Source of the DNA: CBDDDW01 sp965226805
GTDB taxonomy: Bacteria > Chloroflexota > Dehalococcoidia > Lucifugimonadales > JAGWBF01
Direction of reading: 5' to 3'
DNA length: 64,000 bases
Assembly: GCA_965226805.1 (NCBI GenBank)
Contig: CBDDDW010000026.1
Span: 192,428-256,427, forward strand
Shown: positions 9,199 through 16,633 of the stretch, piece by piece
Layout of the letters: each line of letters opens with the position of its first letter
How positions within the stretch are numbered: the stretch's first letter is position 1
Program-made: the position numbers and the translations under genes
Notes under the pieces: model-generated
The model's database searches: none
Told to the model about the DNA's origin: nothing
What the model saw: the letters and a program-made list of their open reading frames with translations, nothing else

Positions 9199-9225
9199 AC
9201 TGCTCTACCCCTGAGCTACCTCGGC
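9151..9225 (-). tRNA. tRNA-Phe (GAA)
   Basis: 75 nt with encoded CCA (9151-9153). The acceptor stem is GCCGAGG/CCTCGGC, the anticodon stem-loop GTGGA-CTGAAAA-TCCAC gives GAA, and the T-loop TTCGATT is conserved. The gene is intact, whereas a 3'-half copy lies 1991 bp away. Confidence 0.95.
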
Positions 9226-9353
9226 GAAGGTTTTTAAGTCGGTCACCTGATTATAGCACACGCCGAAGGCGGCCGAAAATTCCCGGCCGCCCGGATCTCG
9301 CTTCCCTGAATAACGATAGCAGGCCGGCCAGCTTCGGGGCGTTGATTACCTGA

Positions 9354-9428
9354 TGGAGCGGGCGATGGGGATCGAACCCACGACAGCTAGCTTGGAAGGC
9401 TAGCGCTCTACCACTGAGCTACACCCGC
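9354..9428 (-). tRNA. tRNA-Gly (UCC)
   Basis: 75 nt with encoded CCA (9354-9356). The acceptor stem is GCGGGTG/CGCCCGC with one G-U pair. The anticodon stem CTAGC/GCTAG encloses CTTCCAA, giving anticodon TCC. It is the first tRNA of the cluster on this strand, about 130 nt upstream of tRNA-Phe. Confidence 0.95.
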
Positions 9429-9589
9429 CCGCGACTCCCCGGCGGTCCCGACGCTGGTGTTTTGGCGGTAACGAAATACCCAGCGCGACGCCTAACTCAC
9501 AATAGTATAGCATTATCGGCGAGATATTTTCGGCGCAGGGATCTCGTGAGTAGCGGACGAGGTTAGTGTGGTTTGCGGGGTACGACCGG

Positions 9590-11656
9590 TTAGCTGAAAA
9601 GTGCGGTGGCCTCGAGAAAGACGGGAGCGAATACCAGGGACACTATGGCCATCAGCTTGAGAAGGATGTTTAGCGAGGGCCCGGACGTGTCTTTGAAGGG
9701 GTCGCCCACAACGTCCCCTTCTACTGCAGCCTTGTGGGCGTCCGACCCCTTTCCGCCGTAATGGCCGATCTCGATGTACTTCTTGGCATTGTCCCATGCC
9801 CCACCAGCGTTGGCCATCGTTATCGCGAGAACTAAGCCCGATCCCACCGCGCCTATCAAGAGACCGCCCAGCGCCTCTTCGCCCAGGAGGAAGCCCACCG
9901 ACAGCGGAGCGGCCACCGCCATTAGCCCGGGGATTATCATCTCCCTCAGAGCGCCACGGGTGCTTATATCCACGCAACGGACATAGTCGGGACGACCTGT
10001 ACCTTCCATTATTCCCGGTATTTCCGCAAACTGCCGCCGCACCTCGTTTACTATCGCGAAGGCCGCCCTCCCGACTGCCCTCATGGTCATGGCGGAGAAA
10101 AGGAAGGGTAGCATGGCTCCTACCAGCAGCCCAGCTAGAGTCGTATGTTTCAGCAGGTTAATCCCGTCCAGCTCCGCCGTCTGCGCGAAGGCGGCAAGAA
10201 GAGCGAGTGCGGTTAGCCCCGCGGAACCAATGGCGAACCCCTTCCCCGTAGCCGCGGTCGTATTGCCCAGAGCGTCGAGAGCGTCGGTGCGCTGCCGGAC
10301 CTCCGGCGCCAAGTGCGCCTGCTCGGCTATCCCACCGGCGTTATCGGCCACCGGACCATAGGCGTCGGTAGCCAGGGTTATGCCCAAGGTGGAGAGCATC
10401 CCCACCCCGGCCATTGCTACGCCATAAAACTCCGCCAGCTCGAACGCCGCTAGAATAGCCCCGCTGATTACCAGAACGGGTACCACTGTGCTTTGCATCC
10501 CGGTCGCGATACCGCTGATCATCGTGGTGGCGGCCCCAGTCTGGGCTGCCTCTGCCACGCGCTTGGTCGGGCCGTAGTCGTATGATGTGTAGAACTCTGT
10601 AACAAATCCGATGATGACGCCGGCCCCCAGTCCGGCCACGATCGCCCAGAAGATGTCGAATTCGCTAACGTTTGGCGCAATCAGACCGTCCAGGTCGAGC
10701 CACAGGACCGCGCCCAAGGCGAGCAGCAGCACCAGCACCGACGACGCAAGGATTCCCCGGCGCAGGGCCCAGAGTAGATCGCCGAAGGTCGCGCGCTCTC
10801 CGCTCCTCACCAGGAAAGTACCCAGAATGGAGGCTATTATTCCCGCCCCGGCGATAACGAAAGGCAGAATGACCACGCCGCTTTTCCAGCCCTCTCCGTC
10901 TATGTCTTTCACCGCGACGGCGGCTAGGGCTATGGCCGCGATGATGGACCCCACATAGGACTCGAAAAGGTCCGCGCCCATGCCGGCCACGTCCCCTACG
11001 TTGTCCCCCACGTTGTCGGCGATCACGGCCGGATTTCTGGGGTCATCCTCAGGGATGCCTGCCTCTATCTTACCCACCAGGTCTGCGCCCACATCGGCGG
11101 CCTTGGTGAATATCCCTCCGCCTACCCTGGCAAAGAGGGCTATGGAAGAGGCGCCGAAGCCGAATCCTATAACGTACTTTATATCCTGGAAGATGACATA
11201 AAGGATGATGACGCCCAGCAGACCGACTCCCACCACCGTCATGCCCATTACCGCCCCGCTGGAAAAGGCCACCCGCAGGGCCGGGTTGAGCCCTCTCATG
11301 GCGGCGGCGGCGGTCCGCACGTTGGCGCGTATCGCCACGTTCATACCGATAATCCCGGCTGTGCCTGAGCAGATCGTGCCCACAAGGTAGGCTATGGCTG
11401 TCCGGGGGACCCAATCGCCGTCAAGGACCAATTCGCTGTCAATTAATAGCCATAGCACCAACGCCATCACCAAGACGAAGGGCGCAAGAGTCAGATACTC
11501 GCGGCGAAGGAAGGCGATGGAGCCTTCCCGGATGGCCGCCCCTATCTCCCTCATCTTGCTGTTCCCCTGGTCGGCGCTTACCACGTTCCTGGCCACGAAG
11601 GCAGCGAAGACAAGGGCTACTCCGCCCATGGCAGCGGCTATGATGATTGGCAACAT
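9590..11656 (-). CDS. hppA: Membrane-bound pyrophosphatase (H+ or Na+ pumping, K+-dependent type)
   Basis: 688-aa integral membrane ion pump that couples pyrophosphate hydrolysis to cation export, recovering energy from biosynthetic PPi. Family motifs are intact: the Mg-PPi binding block from FTKAADVGADLVGK to DNVGDNVGD (residues about 183-222), GMGADLFESYVGS, and the C-terminal GGAWDNAKKYIE followed by HKAAVEGDVVGDPFKDT. The segment GNTTAATGKGFAIGSA (464-479) has Ala468 and Gly471 where K+-independent enzymes have Lys and Thr, indicating the K+-dependent subfamily. Whether it pumps H+ or Na+ cannot be read reliably. Start ATG at 11656 with GGAG 7 nt upstream. It appears monocistronic, between the tRNA cluster and the thiE operon. 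Confidence 0.95.
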   Translation of the reverse strand: MLPIIIAAAMGGVALVFAAFVARNVVSADQGNSKMREIGAAIREGSIAFLRREYLTLAPFVLVMALVLWLLIDSELVLDGDWVPRTAIAYLVGTICSGTAGIIGMNVAIRANVRTAAAAMRGLNPALRVAFSSGAVMGMTVVGVGLLGVIILYVIFQDIKYVIGFGFGASSIALFARVGGGIFTKAADVGADLVGKIEAGIPEDDPRNPAVIADNVGDNVGDVAGMGADLFESYVGSIIAAIALAAVAVKDIDGEGWKSGVVILPFVIAGAGIIASILGTFLVRSGERATFGDLLWALRRGILASSVLVLLLALGAVLWLDLDGLIAPNVSEFDIFWAIVAGLGAGVIIGFVTEFYTSYDYGPTKRVAEAAQTGAATTMISGIATGMQSTVVPVLVISGAILAAFELAEFYGVAMAGVGMLSTLGITLATDAYGPVADNAGGIAEQAHLAPEVRQRTDALDALGNTTAATGKGFAIGSAGLTALALLAAFAQTAELDGINLLKHTTLAGLLVGAMLPFLFSAMTMRAVGRAAFAIVNEVRRQFAEIPGIMEGTGRPDYVRCVDISTRGALREMIIPGLMAVAAPLSVGFLLGEEALGGLLIGAVGSGLVLAITMANAGGAWDNAKKYIEIGHYGGKGSDAHKAAVEGDVVGDPFKDTSGPSLNILLKLMAIVSLVFAPVFLEATALFS

Positions 11657-11789
11657 TGAGGTTCTCCGGTACGCGTCCTGCGTCTAGACGTGAAACATCT
11701 GAGAAGCTAACATACGCATTGAGGGGTGTCAAGGGAGATGTGTAGAGCGCCGCGGGCATACGGCCTGGTCCCGCTGTGGTATCCAGACT

Positions 11790-12440
11790 CTATCGCTCCG
11801 AGATTTCGCCTTGAAAGGAGTTGAGTCGATGCTCCAGATCCCTCTGCCTCAGTGCCATCGTCAAGTCTCCGCGAGTTCTTTCCAGCACACCGCGCATGGC
11901 GTCGGTGGTGCGCCGGAGCCCTCCGGTTACTCCTTCGGGGAAGTCCACAGTAACCAGGATGCTATAAATGTCGTCCATGGTCTGCATGAGTTCTTCGCAC
12001 CGTTGGGTCTCATTCCTGCGTAGAGAGTCCAGAATGAAACGCCTTAGCTCGCCTATGACTTCCCCCATGCCGTTGAGATACGGCGCCATCTCGACGCCAA
12101 CTTCAGATCGCTGGGGGATACCCGCCCTCGAGATAAGGGACAGCGTTATGGTGGCTTCGCTGTATTCCTTCCTTGCGTCTACGAGAAATCCCGCGTAGTA
12201 AATCTCCGGCCACTCTGCGAGGATTGGCGCCGCCTCTCGGAGCTTGCTGTCGGCCTGGGAGAGCAGGGCTCTGGCCTCCTCGAACTCCCTCCGGTGAACG
12301 GTGCGGATGGTGTTGGCTGAAAGGCGGATCACCTCCCGTGATATCCGTAGCCCCAGCTCCCTGGCCGAATGTTTCGCCGAGAACTCCTCAACCGCCTTCT
12401 CTGTCACCATTGAGATGGCCTCATCTTGCGGGCTCGGCAT
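11790..12440 (-). CDS. Translin family protein
   Basis: 216-aa all-helical protein of the translin/TRAX family (nucleic-acid-binding; eukaryotic members form the C3PO octamer). Recognisable blocks are the helix with HRREFEEARALLSQADSKL, YYAGFLVDARKEYSEA, VEMAPYLNGMGEVIGELRR, and LRRTTDAMRGVLERTRGDLT near the C-terminus. Bacterial members are uncharacterised; a role in small-RNA or ssDNA handling is only family-level inference. The start is the ATG at 12438-12440, which overlaps the thiE stop (TGATG), so translation is probably coupled. A longer upstream in-frame extension lies inside thiE and is not credible. Confidence 0.8.
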   Translation of the reverse strand: MPSPQDEAISMVTEKAVEEFSAKHSARELGLRISREVIRLSANTIRTVHRREFEEARALLSQADSKLREAAPILAEWPEIYYAGFLVDARKEYSEATITLSLISRAGIPQRSEVGVEMAPYLNGMGEVIGELRRFILDSLRRNETQRCEELMQTMDDIYSILVTVDFPEGVTGGLRRTTDAMRGVLERTRGDLTMALRQRDLEHRLNSFQGEISER

Positions 12441-13417
12441 CAGGTATTCCCTCCTGCACTGTTGATTATCTCGACTAGGCGGCGGGCTGCGTTCTCGGGC
12501 TCTGGCGACAACCCCACCGCGCTGGTGACGCATATTGCGTCGGCTCCGGTCCTCGCTACCTGTTCTATGTTCTCTTCGTTTATGCCCCCTATGGCTACGA
12601 GCGGCACGCCCACGTCTTCTTTGACTTGACATAAGAGCTCAGGCCCAGTAGGGGTGCGTGCTCTGATGCTCGCTTTGGTGGAGGTGGGGTAGACGTTGCC
12701 AACTGCCACGTAATCCGCTCCCTGCGATTGGGACTCCAGGCTCTCGGCCAGCGTGTAGTTGGAGCGTCCAATAAGCTGAACGGGATCGAGCAGCCGGCGC
12801 GCTTCCGGTGCGGGTAGGTCTCCTTGACCTACGTGAAGCCCGTGGGCCCCTACCAGAGCGGCCAGGTCAGCATGATCGTTGATGATCAGGAGGGCGGCAA
12901 ACTCATCGCATAGCTGCTTTAATTCCCTCGCCATGACAATGGTCCGGCCCTTTTCCCCCAACTTGTCCCGTAGCTGGATCATTTTGGTCCCGCCCCTCAG
13001 AGCTCCTCGCGCTACTTTCAGCGGGTCACGGCCCATAGTGACTTGTGGGTCGATGATCACGTAAAGGCCACATACGCGTCCTGCCGGCTCTTTCCTCAGG
13101 TTGCGTCCGAGCGCTGTCTCCAGCTCATCGAGGGTGAACCTCAGCCGTGACGCCAATCCCTCAGCCTGCACGTCGAGGAGGCCCTCCGCTTCCAGGATGC
13201 GAACGGAGGATTTGGCTTCCGTGATAAGGTGTGGGGCCTGGGCGGTCCACTGTGTTGGACTGGAGTCGATCGAGACTGGAAGTTGTAGATAGAGCTGATC
13301 GAGAGCGCTTTCAAGTCTGTCGTCAAGCTGGAGGCGTTTGGACATTACTCCCAGGGCAAGCAGGGATCCTCGGAGCCGTTCCAGCTCGCTTTCCGGGAAG
13401 ACCGAATGCTCCTTCAT
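12440..13417 (-). CDS. thiE: Thiamine-phosphate synthase with N-terminal helical extension
   Basis: Condenses HMP-pyrophosphate with thiazole phosphate to thiamine phosphate. The C-terminal TIM barrel (about 113-325) shows MIQLRDK, LIINDHADLAALVGAHGLH, VGQGDLP, VAVGNVYPTSTKA (phosphate-binding TxTK) and IGGINEENI. The usual G-x-S-T-H position reads GRSNYT, so the common His is Tyr here. Residues 1-112 form a helical extension absent from minimal ThiE (about 210 aa); its role is unknown. The gene overlaps fmdB by 4 nt upstream (ATGA) and the translin gene downstream (TGATG), so the three genes form a tightly coupled operon. I see no TPP riboswitch upstream. Confidence 0.88.
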   Translation of the reverse strand: MKEHSVFPESELERLRGSLLALGVMSKRLQLDDRLESALDQLYLQLPVSIDSSPTQWTAQAPHLITEAKSSVRILEAEGLLDVQAEGLASRLRFTLDELETALGRNLRKEPAGRVCGLYVIIDPQVTMGRDPLKVARGALRGGTKMIQLRDKLGEKGRTIVMARELKQLCDEFAALLIINDHADLAALVGAHGLHVGQGDLPAPEARRLLDPVQLIGRSNYTLAESLESQSQGADYVAVGNVYPTSTKASIRARTPTGPELLCQVKEDVGVPLVAIGGINEENIEQVARTGADAICVTSAVGLSPEPENAARRLVEIINSAGGNT

Positions 13418-13761
13418 ATGTCAAGCTCTTTGGGTAGTTCACCCTCACGCGCCGCGTCGATCTTGTCCCTCACTGATTGAGGCATCTCCGCCCCGTACTT
13501 CTGGAAGGTCTGCTCAACGCGGCGGCCCACATTTCGTGGGTCCTTATAGTAGTCCAGCGGCGAGGCCCCGGGAGCAGGAGTGGGGCCGTACTTCTCGTGT
13601 AGCGTCTTCAGGGACTTGTGGTAGGTGAAGGAGGATATCAACCTCCGCATCTCCGGCGCTTTGCAATGGTAGCACTCAGGGTGCACAGGAGAGTTCATCG
13701 ATCTGGTGAAGAAGGAAGAGGTCTCCCCGCAGGCGCTACACCGGTATTCATAGACAGGCAT
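13414..13761 (-). CDS. FmdB-family zinc ribbon protein (copy 1)
   Basis: 115-aa protein. The N-terminus MPVYEYRCSACGETSSFF, with CHCKAPEMRRLISSF following, is the FmdB/YwqK-type putative regulatory zinc ribbon; Cys pairs C8/C11 and the later CYHC should bind one Zn. The rest is a low-conservation tail. The stop overlaps the thiE start by 4 nt (ATGA), indicating coupled translation, and a paralogue lies 24 nt upstream. The family was named from a formamidase operon; its function is unproven. Confidence 0.8.
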   Translation of the reverse strand: MPVYEYRCSACGETSSFFTRSMNSPVHPECYHCKAPEMRRLISSFTYHKSLKTLHEKYGPTPAPGASPLDYYKDPRNVGRRVEQTFQKYGAEMPQSVRDKIDAAREGELPKELDI

Positions 13762-13785
13762 ACGCTTAGTTCCTCAAAGGGCTAC

Positions 13786-14133
13786 TCATTCCCCGATCTC
13801 CCCATCACCATATTCCATGGTGTCGCCCTCGGATTCAAGCTCCTCTACCATCTGGTCGAACTCGGGAGTAACCTCTTCACCCATCTCCTTTTGCATGCGC
13901 CTCATCCATCCGGCCATCTCCCTCGGGTCGTCGTTGTCATCGGGATAGCCGGAGTCTGGGGCCCAGTCCAGGCTGCTCCCCCATGAGCGACGAAAGGAGA
14001 ATTTGGAGATGAGTCTCGTCAGGTCCCCGCTGCCGCAGTGCTGGCAAGAGGGGATCGCGTCGCTGGTGAGGCTCCTCACAAGGACTGTGGACCGTCGCCT
14101 ACAGTCCTTGCAGCGGTACTCGTATAAAGGCAT
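13786..14133 (-). CDS. FmdB-family zinc ribbon protein (copy 2)
   Basis: 115-aa paralogue of the next gene downstream. MPLYEYRCKDCRRRSTVL and CQHCGSGDLTRLISKFSF give the same Cys-x2-Cys pairs and the shared helix LTRLISKF. The C-terminal third is strongly acidic (EELESEGDTMEYGDGEIGE), unlike copy 1. It probably starts the fmdB-fmdB-thiE-translin transcription unit, because 135 bases without a gene lie upstream. Function unknown; the tandem pair presumably arose by duplication and diverged in the tail. Confidence 0.8.
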   Translation of the reverse strand: MPLYEYRCKDCRRRSTVLVRSLTSDAIPSCQHCGSGDLTRLISKFSFRRSWGSSLDWAPDSGYPDDNDDPREMAGWMRRMQKEMGEEVTPEFDQMVEELESEGDTMEYGDGEIGE

Positions 14134-14268
14134 CTATCTGGACTCGATCTCTCGCTAGCGAATTATCGTAAATCTTAGCACAATGACGTCCGGCATGACA
14201 TATACACTGAGGCGCCCCAGGTCGGGCACGAACTATCCAGCCAAGCCCTGTACTGCACTGGCCCGTGC

Positions 14269-14640
14269 CTACCCAAGCTGGACGGCGTTCAGCATATGCT
14301 CGACGGGGCCGATAGCGCCCTTTCTATCCACGTGAACGGCGATCAGATCGATGCGCCACGCCTCAGGGGGGTCTGGACAGCTTTGAAGATATGTCTCCGC
14401 GGTAGCGATTAGCTTTTCCTGCTTCCGGTGTGTTATGGACTCCTGGGGCGCGCCGAAGGTGTAGCTGCGCCGGGTGCGGACCTCTATGAATGCCATACAG
14501 TCCCTGTCCCGAGCGATGATGTCCATTTCTCCCCAGCGGCACCGGAAGTTGGTGGCTACGATTTCGTAACCTCGAGATTTGAGATATGCCCTGGCGGCCC
14601 CTTCGCCGCGGGCCCCTAGCTGGCTTCTGGCGGTCGGCAT
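14269..14640 (-). CDS. yraN: UPF0102/YraN family endonuclease-like protein
   Basis: 123-aa protein of the YraN family, which has a predicted Holliday-junction-resolvase-like nuclease fold. Visible motifs are LGARGEGAARAYLKSRGYEI, RCRWGEMDIIARD (catalytic E and D of the restriction-nuclease-like core) and AFIEVRTRRS (ExK-like, here E-V-R). The C-terminal RIDLIAVHVD is also conserved. It lies downstream of rnhB on the same strand, a common arrangement in bacteria. Biological role not established. Confidence 0.88.
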   Translation of the reverse strand: MPTARSQLGARGEGAARAYLKSRGYEIVATNFRCRWGEMDIIARDRDCMAFIEVRTRRSYTFGAPQESITHRKQEKLIATAETYLQSCPDPPEAWRIDLIAVHVDRKGAIGPVEHMLNAVQLG

Positions 14641-14707
14641 TCCCTCAGCCCTCTCTTGCGCATGACACTCTTCAGCCTTCTAAGGTGCTATCCGCATTCC
14701 AGCCCTC

Positions 14708-14731
14708 AGGGGCAAGGCACGCCTTGCCCCT
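14708..14731. repeat. Perfect GC-rich palindrome/hairpin
   Basis: Arms of 11 bp (AGGGGCAAGGC / GCCTTGCCCCT) with a 2-nt centre, in the rnhB-yraN gap. There is no T-run, so it is either a weak terminator or a copy of a dispersed palindromic repeat. Confidence 0.6.
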
Positions 14732-14787
14732 GCAAGTTCCAGTGTGTTCAGTGTCGAGAGTGCCACTGCTGCGCTGCTTGCACAGCC

Positions 14788-15438
14788 CTATTTCTTAGGG
14801 GCACCCGCATCGGGGCGTATCGGCCTGAACGTACGCCGGTGAATCGGGGACGGCCCCCGGAGGGCCAACAGACGCAGATGTTGAGCTGTGGCATACCCCT
14901 TGTGCTTGGAGAATCCGTAACCGGGGTAGGTGGCGTCCGCCTCCTCCATGAGTCTGTCTCGCGTTACCTTGGCCACGATGGAGGCGGCCGCGATCGAATA
15001 GCAGAGGCTGTCGCCGCGAGGCATGGACTGGAAAGGTATGCCGCATTCAGGAAGCTCCAGGAAATCGATTAGCAGGTATGAAGGCCGGAGGGGGAGATTG
15101 TATATGGCCCGCTTCATCGCCCGGCGGGTTGCCGGGGCGATTCCCCACGAGTCTATCTCCTCGTGAGTGCTCATACCGACGCTGAAGGAGGCGGCGTGGG
15201 CCTCGATCTCCTCGAGCGCGCTAGCGCGCTGGGTCGGGGTGAGTTTCTTGCTGTCGTCCACGCCGCTAAGCCACGACGGGACACACTCGCTGTCACCACT
15301 TGAGAAGAGGTGCGCGGGGAAGATCACCGCCGCCGCCACCACCGGACCGGCCAGCGGTCCCCTACCGGCTTCGTCCACCCCTGCGACGAGTGGGAACCCC
15401 TGGCGTTGAAGAGGTCGTTCCAGGTCGAAGGTGGGCAC
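14788..15438 (-). CDS. rnhB: Ribonuclease HII
   Basis: 216-aa enzyme that cuts RNA in RNA/DNA hybrids and at misincorporated ribonucleotides. Active-site carboxylates are seen in VAGVDEAGRGPLAGPVV (D and E), SYLLIDFLEL (D) and SIVAKVTRDRLM (D), with the GRG motif contacting the 2'-OH. The C-terminal SKHKGYATAQHLRLLALRG is characteristic. Length matches the family (about 200-220 aa). It follows mnmA by 15 nt on the same strand, suggesting one transcript mnmA-rnhB-yraN. Confidence 0.95.
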   Translation of the reverse strand: MPTFDLERPLQRQGFPLVAGVDEAGRGPLAGPVVAAAVIFPAHLFSSGDSECVPSWLSGVDDSKKLTPTQRASALEEIEAHAASFSVGMSTHEEIDSWGIAPATRRAMKRAIYNLPLRPSYLLIDFLELPECGIPFQSMPRGDSLCYSIAAASIVAKVTRDRLMEEADATYPGYGFSKHKGYATAQHLRLLALRGPSPIHRRTFRPIRPDAGAPKK

Positions 15439-15453
15439 CTCACCCCCCCTGCG

Positions 15454-16581
15454 CTAGACCGTCACCCGGCCTGAATGCTCTATCGGAGTCTTGCCACTAA
15501 CTTCCGGGGCCGGAGCGTCCGCGATCCGGCCTCCTCCCAGTACCTCGTCGCCACGGTAGAACACCGCCGCCTGTCCCGGCGTCACGGCCCGTTGGGCTTG
15601 CTTGAAATGGATCAGGACGTCGCCTTCGCGGGGGTAGAGGGTCGCCTCGGTCTCCGGCGACATGTATCGTATCTTCACCGTGACGCTGGTCCCATCCTCG
15701 GGCGCCACACCGGAGACGTAGTTGACCTCCGATGCCCAGAGGGTGTCTCGGAAGAGCGCCTCCTCGGGACCGACTGTTACCTGGCCGCTTTCCGCGTCTA
15801 TCCTCGTAACGTACTGGGGTCGGTCGCCGGCAATTCGCAGTCCGCGCCGCTGCCCCACGGTGAAGTTCTCCACGCCCTGGTGCTCGCCCAGGACGTTGCC
15901 ATCAGCGTCTACGACGTGGCCGGGCCTGGGTTTAAGGTGTTGCTTCAGGAAGGACCGGTAGTCGCCCGATGGAATAAAGCAGATGTCCTGGCTATCCGGC
16001 TTCTGGCAGTTTGGGAAATCCGCTTCCACGGCCATCCTCCTAATGTCATCCTTGCTGTGCCACCCGACGGGCAGCAACGTGTGGGCCAGCTCCGCTTGGC
16101 CCATCCCATACAGTACGTATGACTGGTCTTTTCGTGAGTCGATACCAGTGAGGAGGTGGAAGCCGCTCGGCCTGAATGCGACGCGGGCGTAGTGGCCAGT
16201 GGCAATGTAATCGGCCTTGAGAAAGCGGGCCCTCTCAAGGAGGAAGCTAAACTTGATCCGGTCGTTACACGCGATACAAGGATGAGGTGTCCTCCCCCGT
16301 TGATACTCTTCGCAGAAGTAGTCGATGACGAAAGCGCGGAACTCGCGCTGGACGTTGAACACGTAGTGGGGTATGTCCAGGCGATTGCACACAAGCCGCG
16401 CATCTTCTACGTCGTCTATGGTGCAGCAGCCACGGTAGCTGGAAGCCGCGTCTGCCTGCTCTATGCTATAGAGCTTCATGGTGACGCCGACAACCTCGTA
16501 ACCTTCTTGCTTGAGCAGGTAGGCGGCTACCGAGGAGTCCACCCCCCCGCTCATGGCGACTACGACTTTATCCCTTGCCAA
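15454..16581 (-). CDS. mnmA: tRNA-specific 2-thiouridylase
   Basis: Thiolates uridine 34 of tRNA Lys, Glu and Gln. It has the PP-loop SGGVDSS (residues 11-17) for ATP, the catalytic cysteines C105 (in HPCIACNDRIKF) and C201 (in KPDSQDICFI), and the C-terminal beta-barrel (GQRRGLRI, GQAAVFYRGDEVLGGG). Length of 375 aa is typical. The gene lies between an MBL-rhodanese gene upstream and rnhB downstream, all on the minus strand; the rhodanese neighbour could supply persulfide sulfur, but that is inference. Confidence 0.95.
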   Translation of the reverse strand: MARDKVVVAMSGGVDSSVAAYLLKQEGYEVVGVTMKLYSIEQADAASSYRGCCTIDDVEDARLVCNRLDIPHYVFNVQREFRAFVIDYFCEEYQRGRTPHPCIACNDRIKFSFLLERARFLKADYIATGHYARVAFRPSGFHLLTGIDSRKDQSYVLYGMGQAELAHTLLPVGWHSKDDIRRMAVEADFPNCQKPDSQDICFIPSGDYRSFLKQHLKPRPGHVVDADGNVLGEHQGVENFTVGQRRGLRIAGDRPQYVTRIDAESGQVTVGPEEALFRDTLWASEVNYVSGVAPEDGTSVTVKIRYMSPETEATLYPREGDVLIHFKQAQRAVTPGQAAVFYRGDEVLGGGRIADAPAPEVSGKTPIEHSGRVTV

Positions 16582-16633
16582 ACGTGTGCACCTCCGGGTT
16601 ACGAGATCGCCCGCACAATACGGCGCGGCAGCA

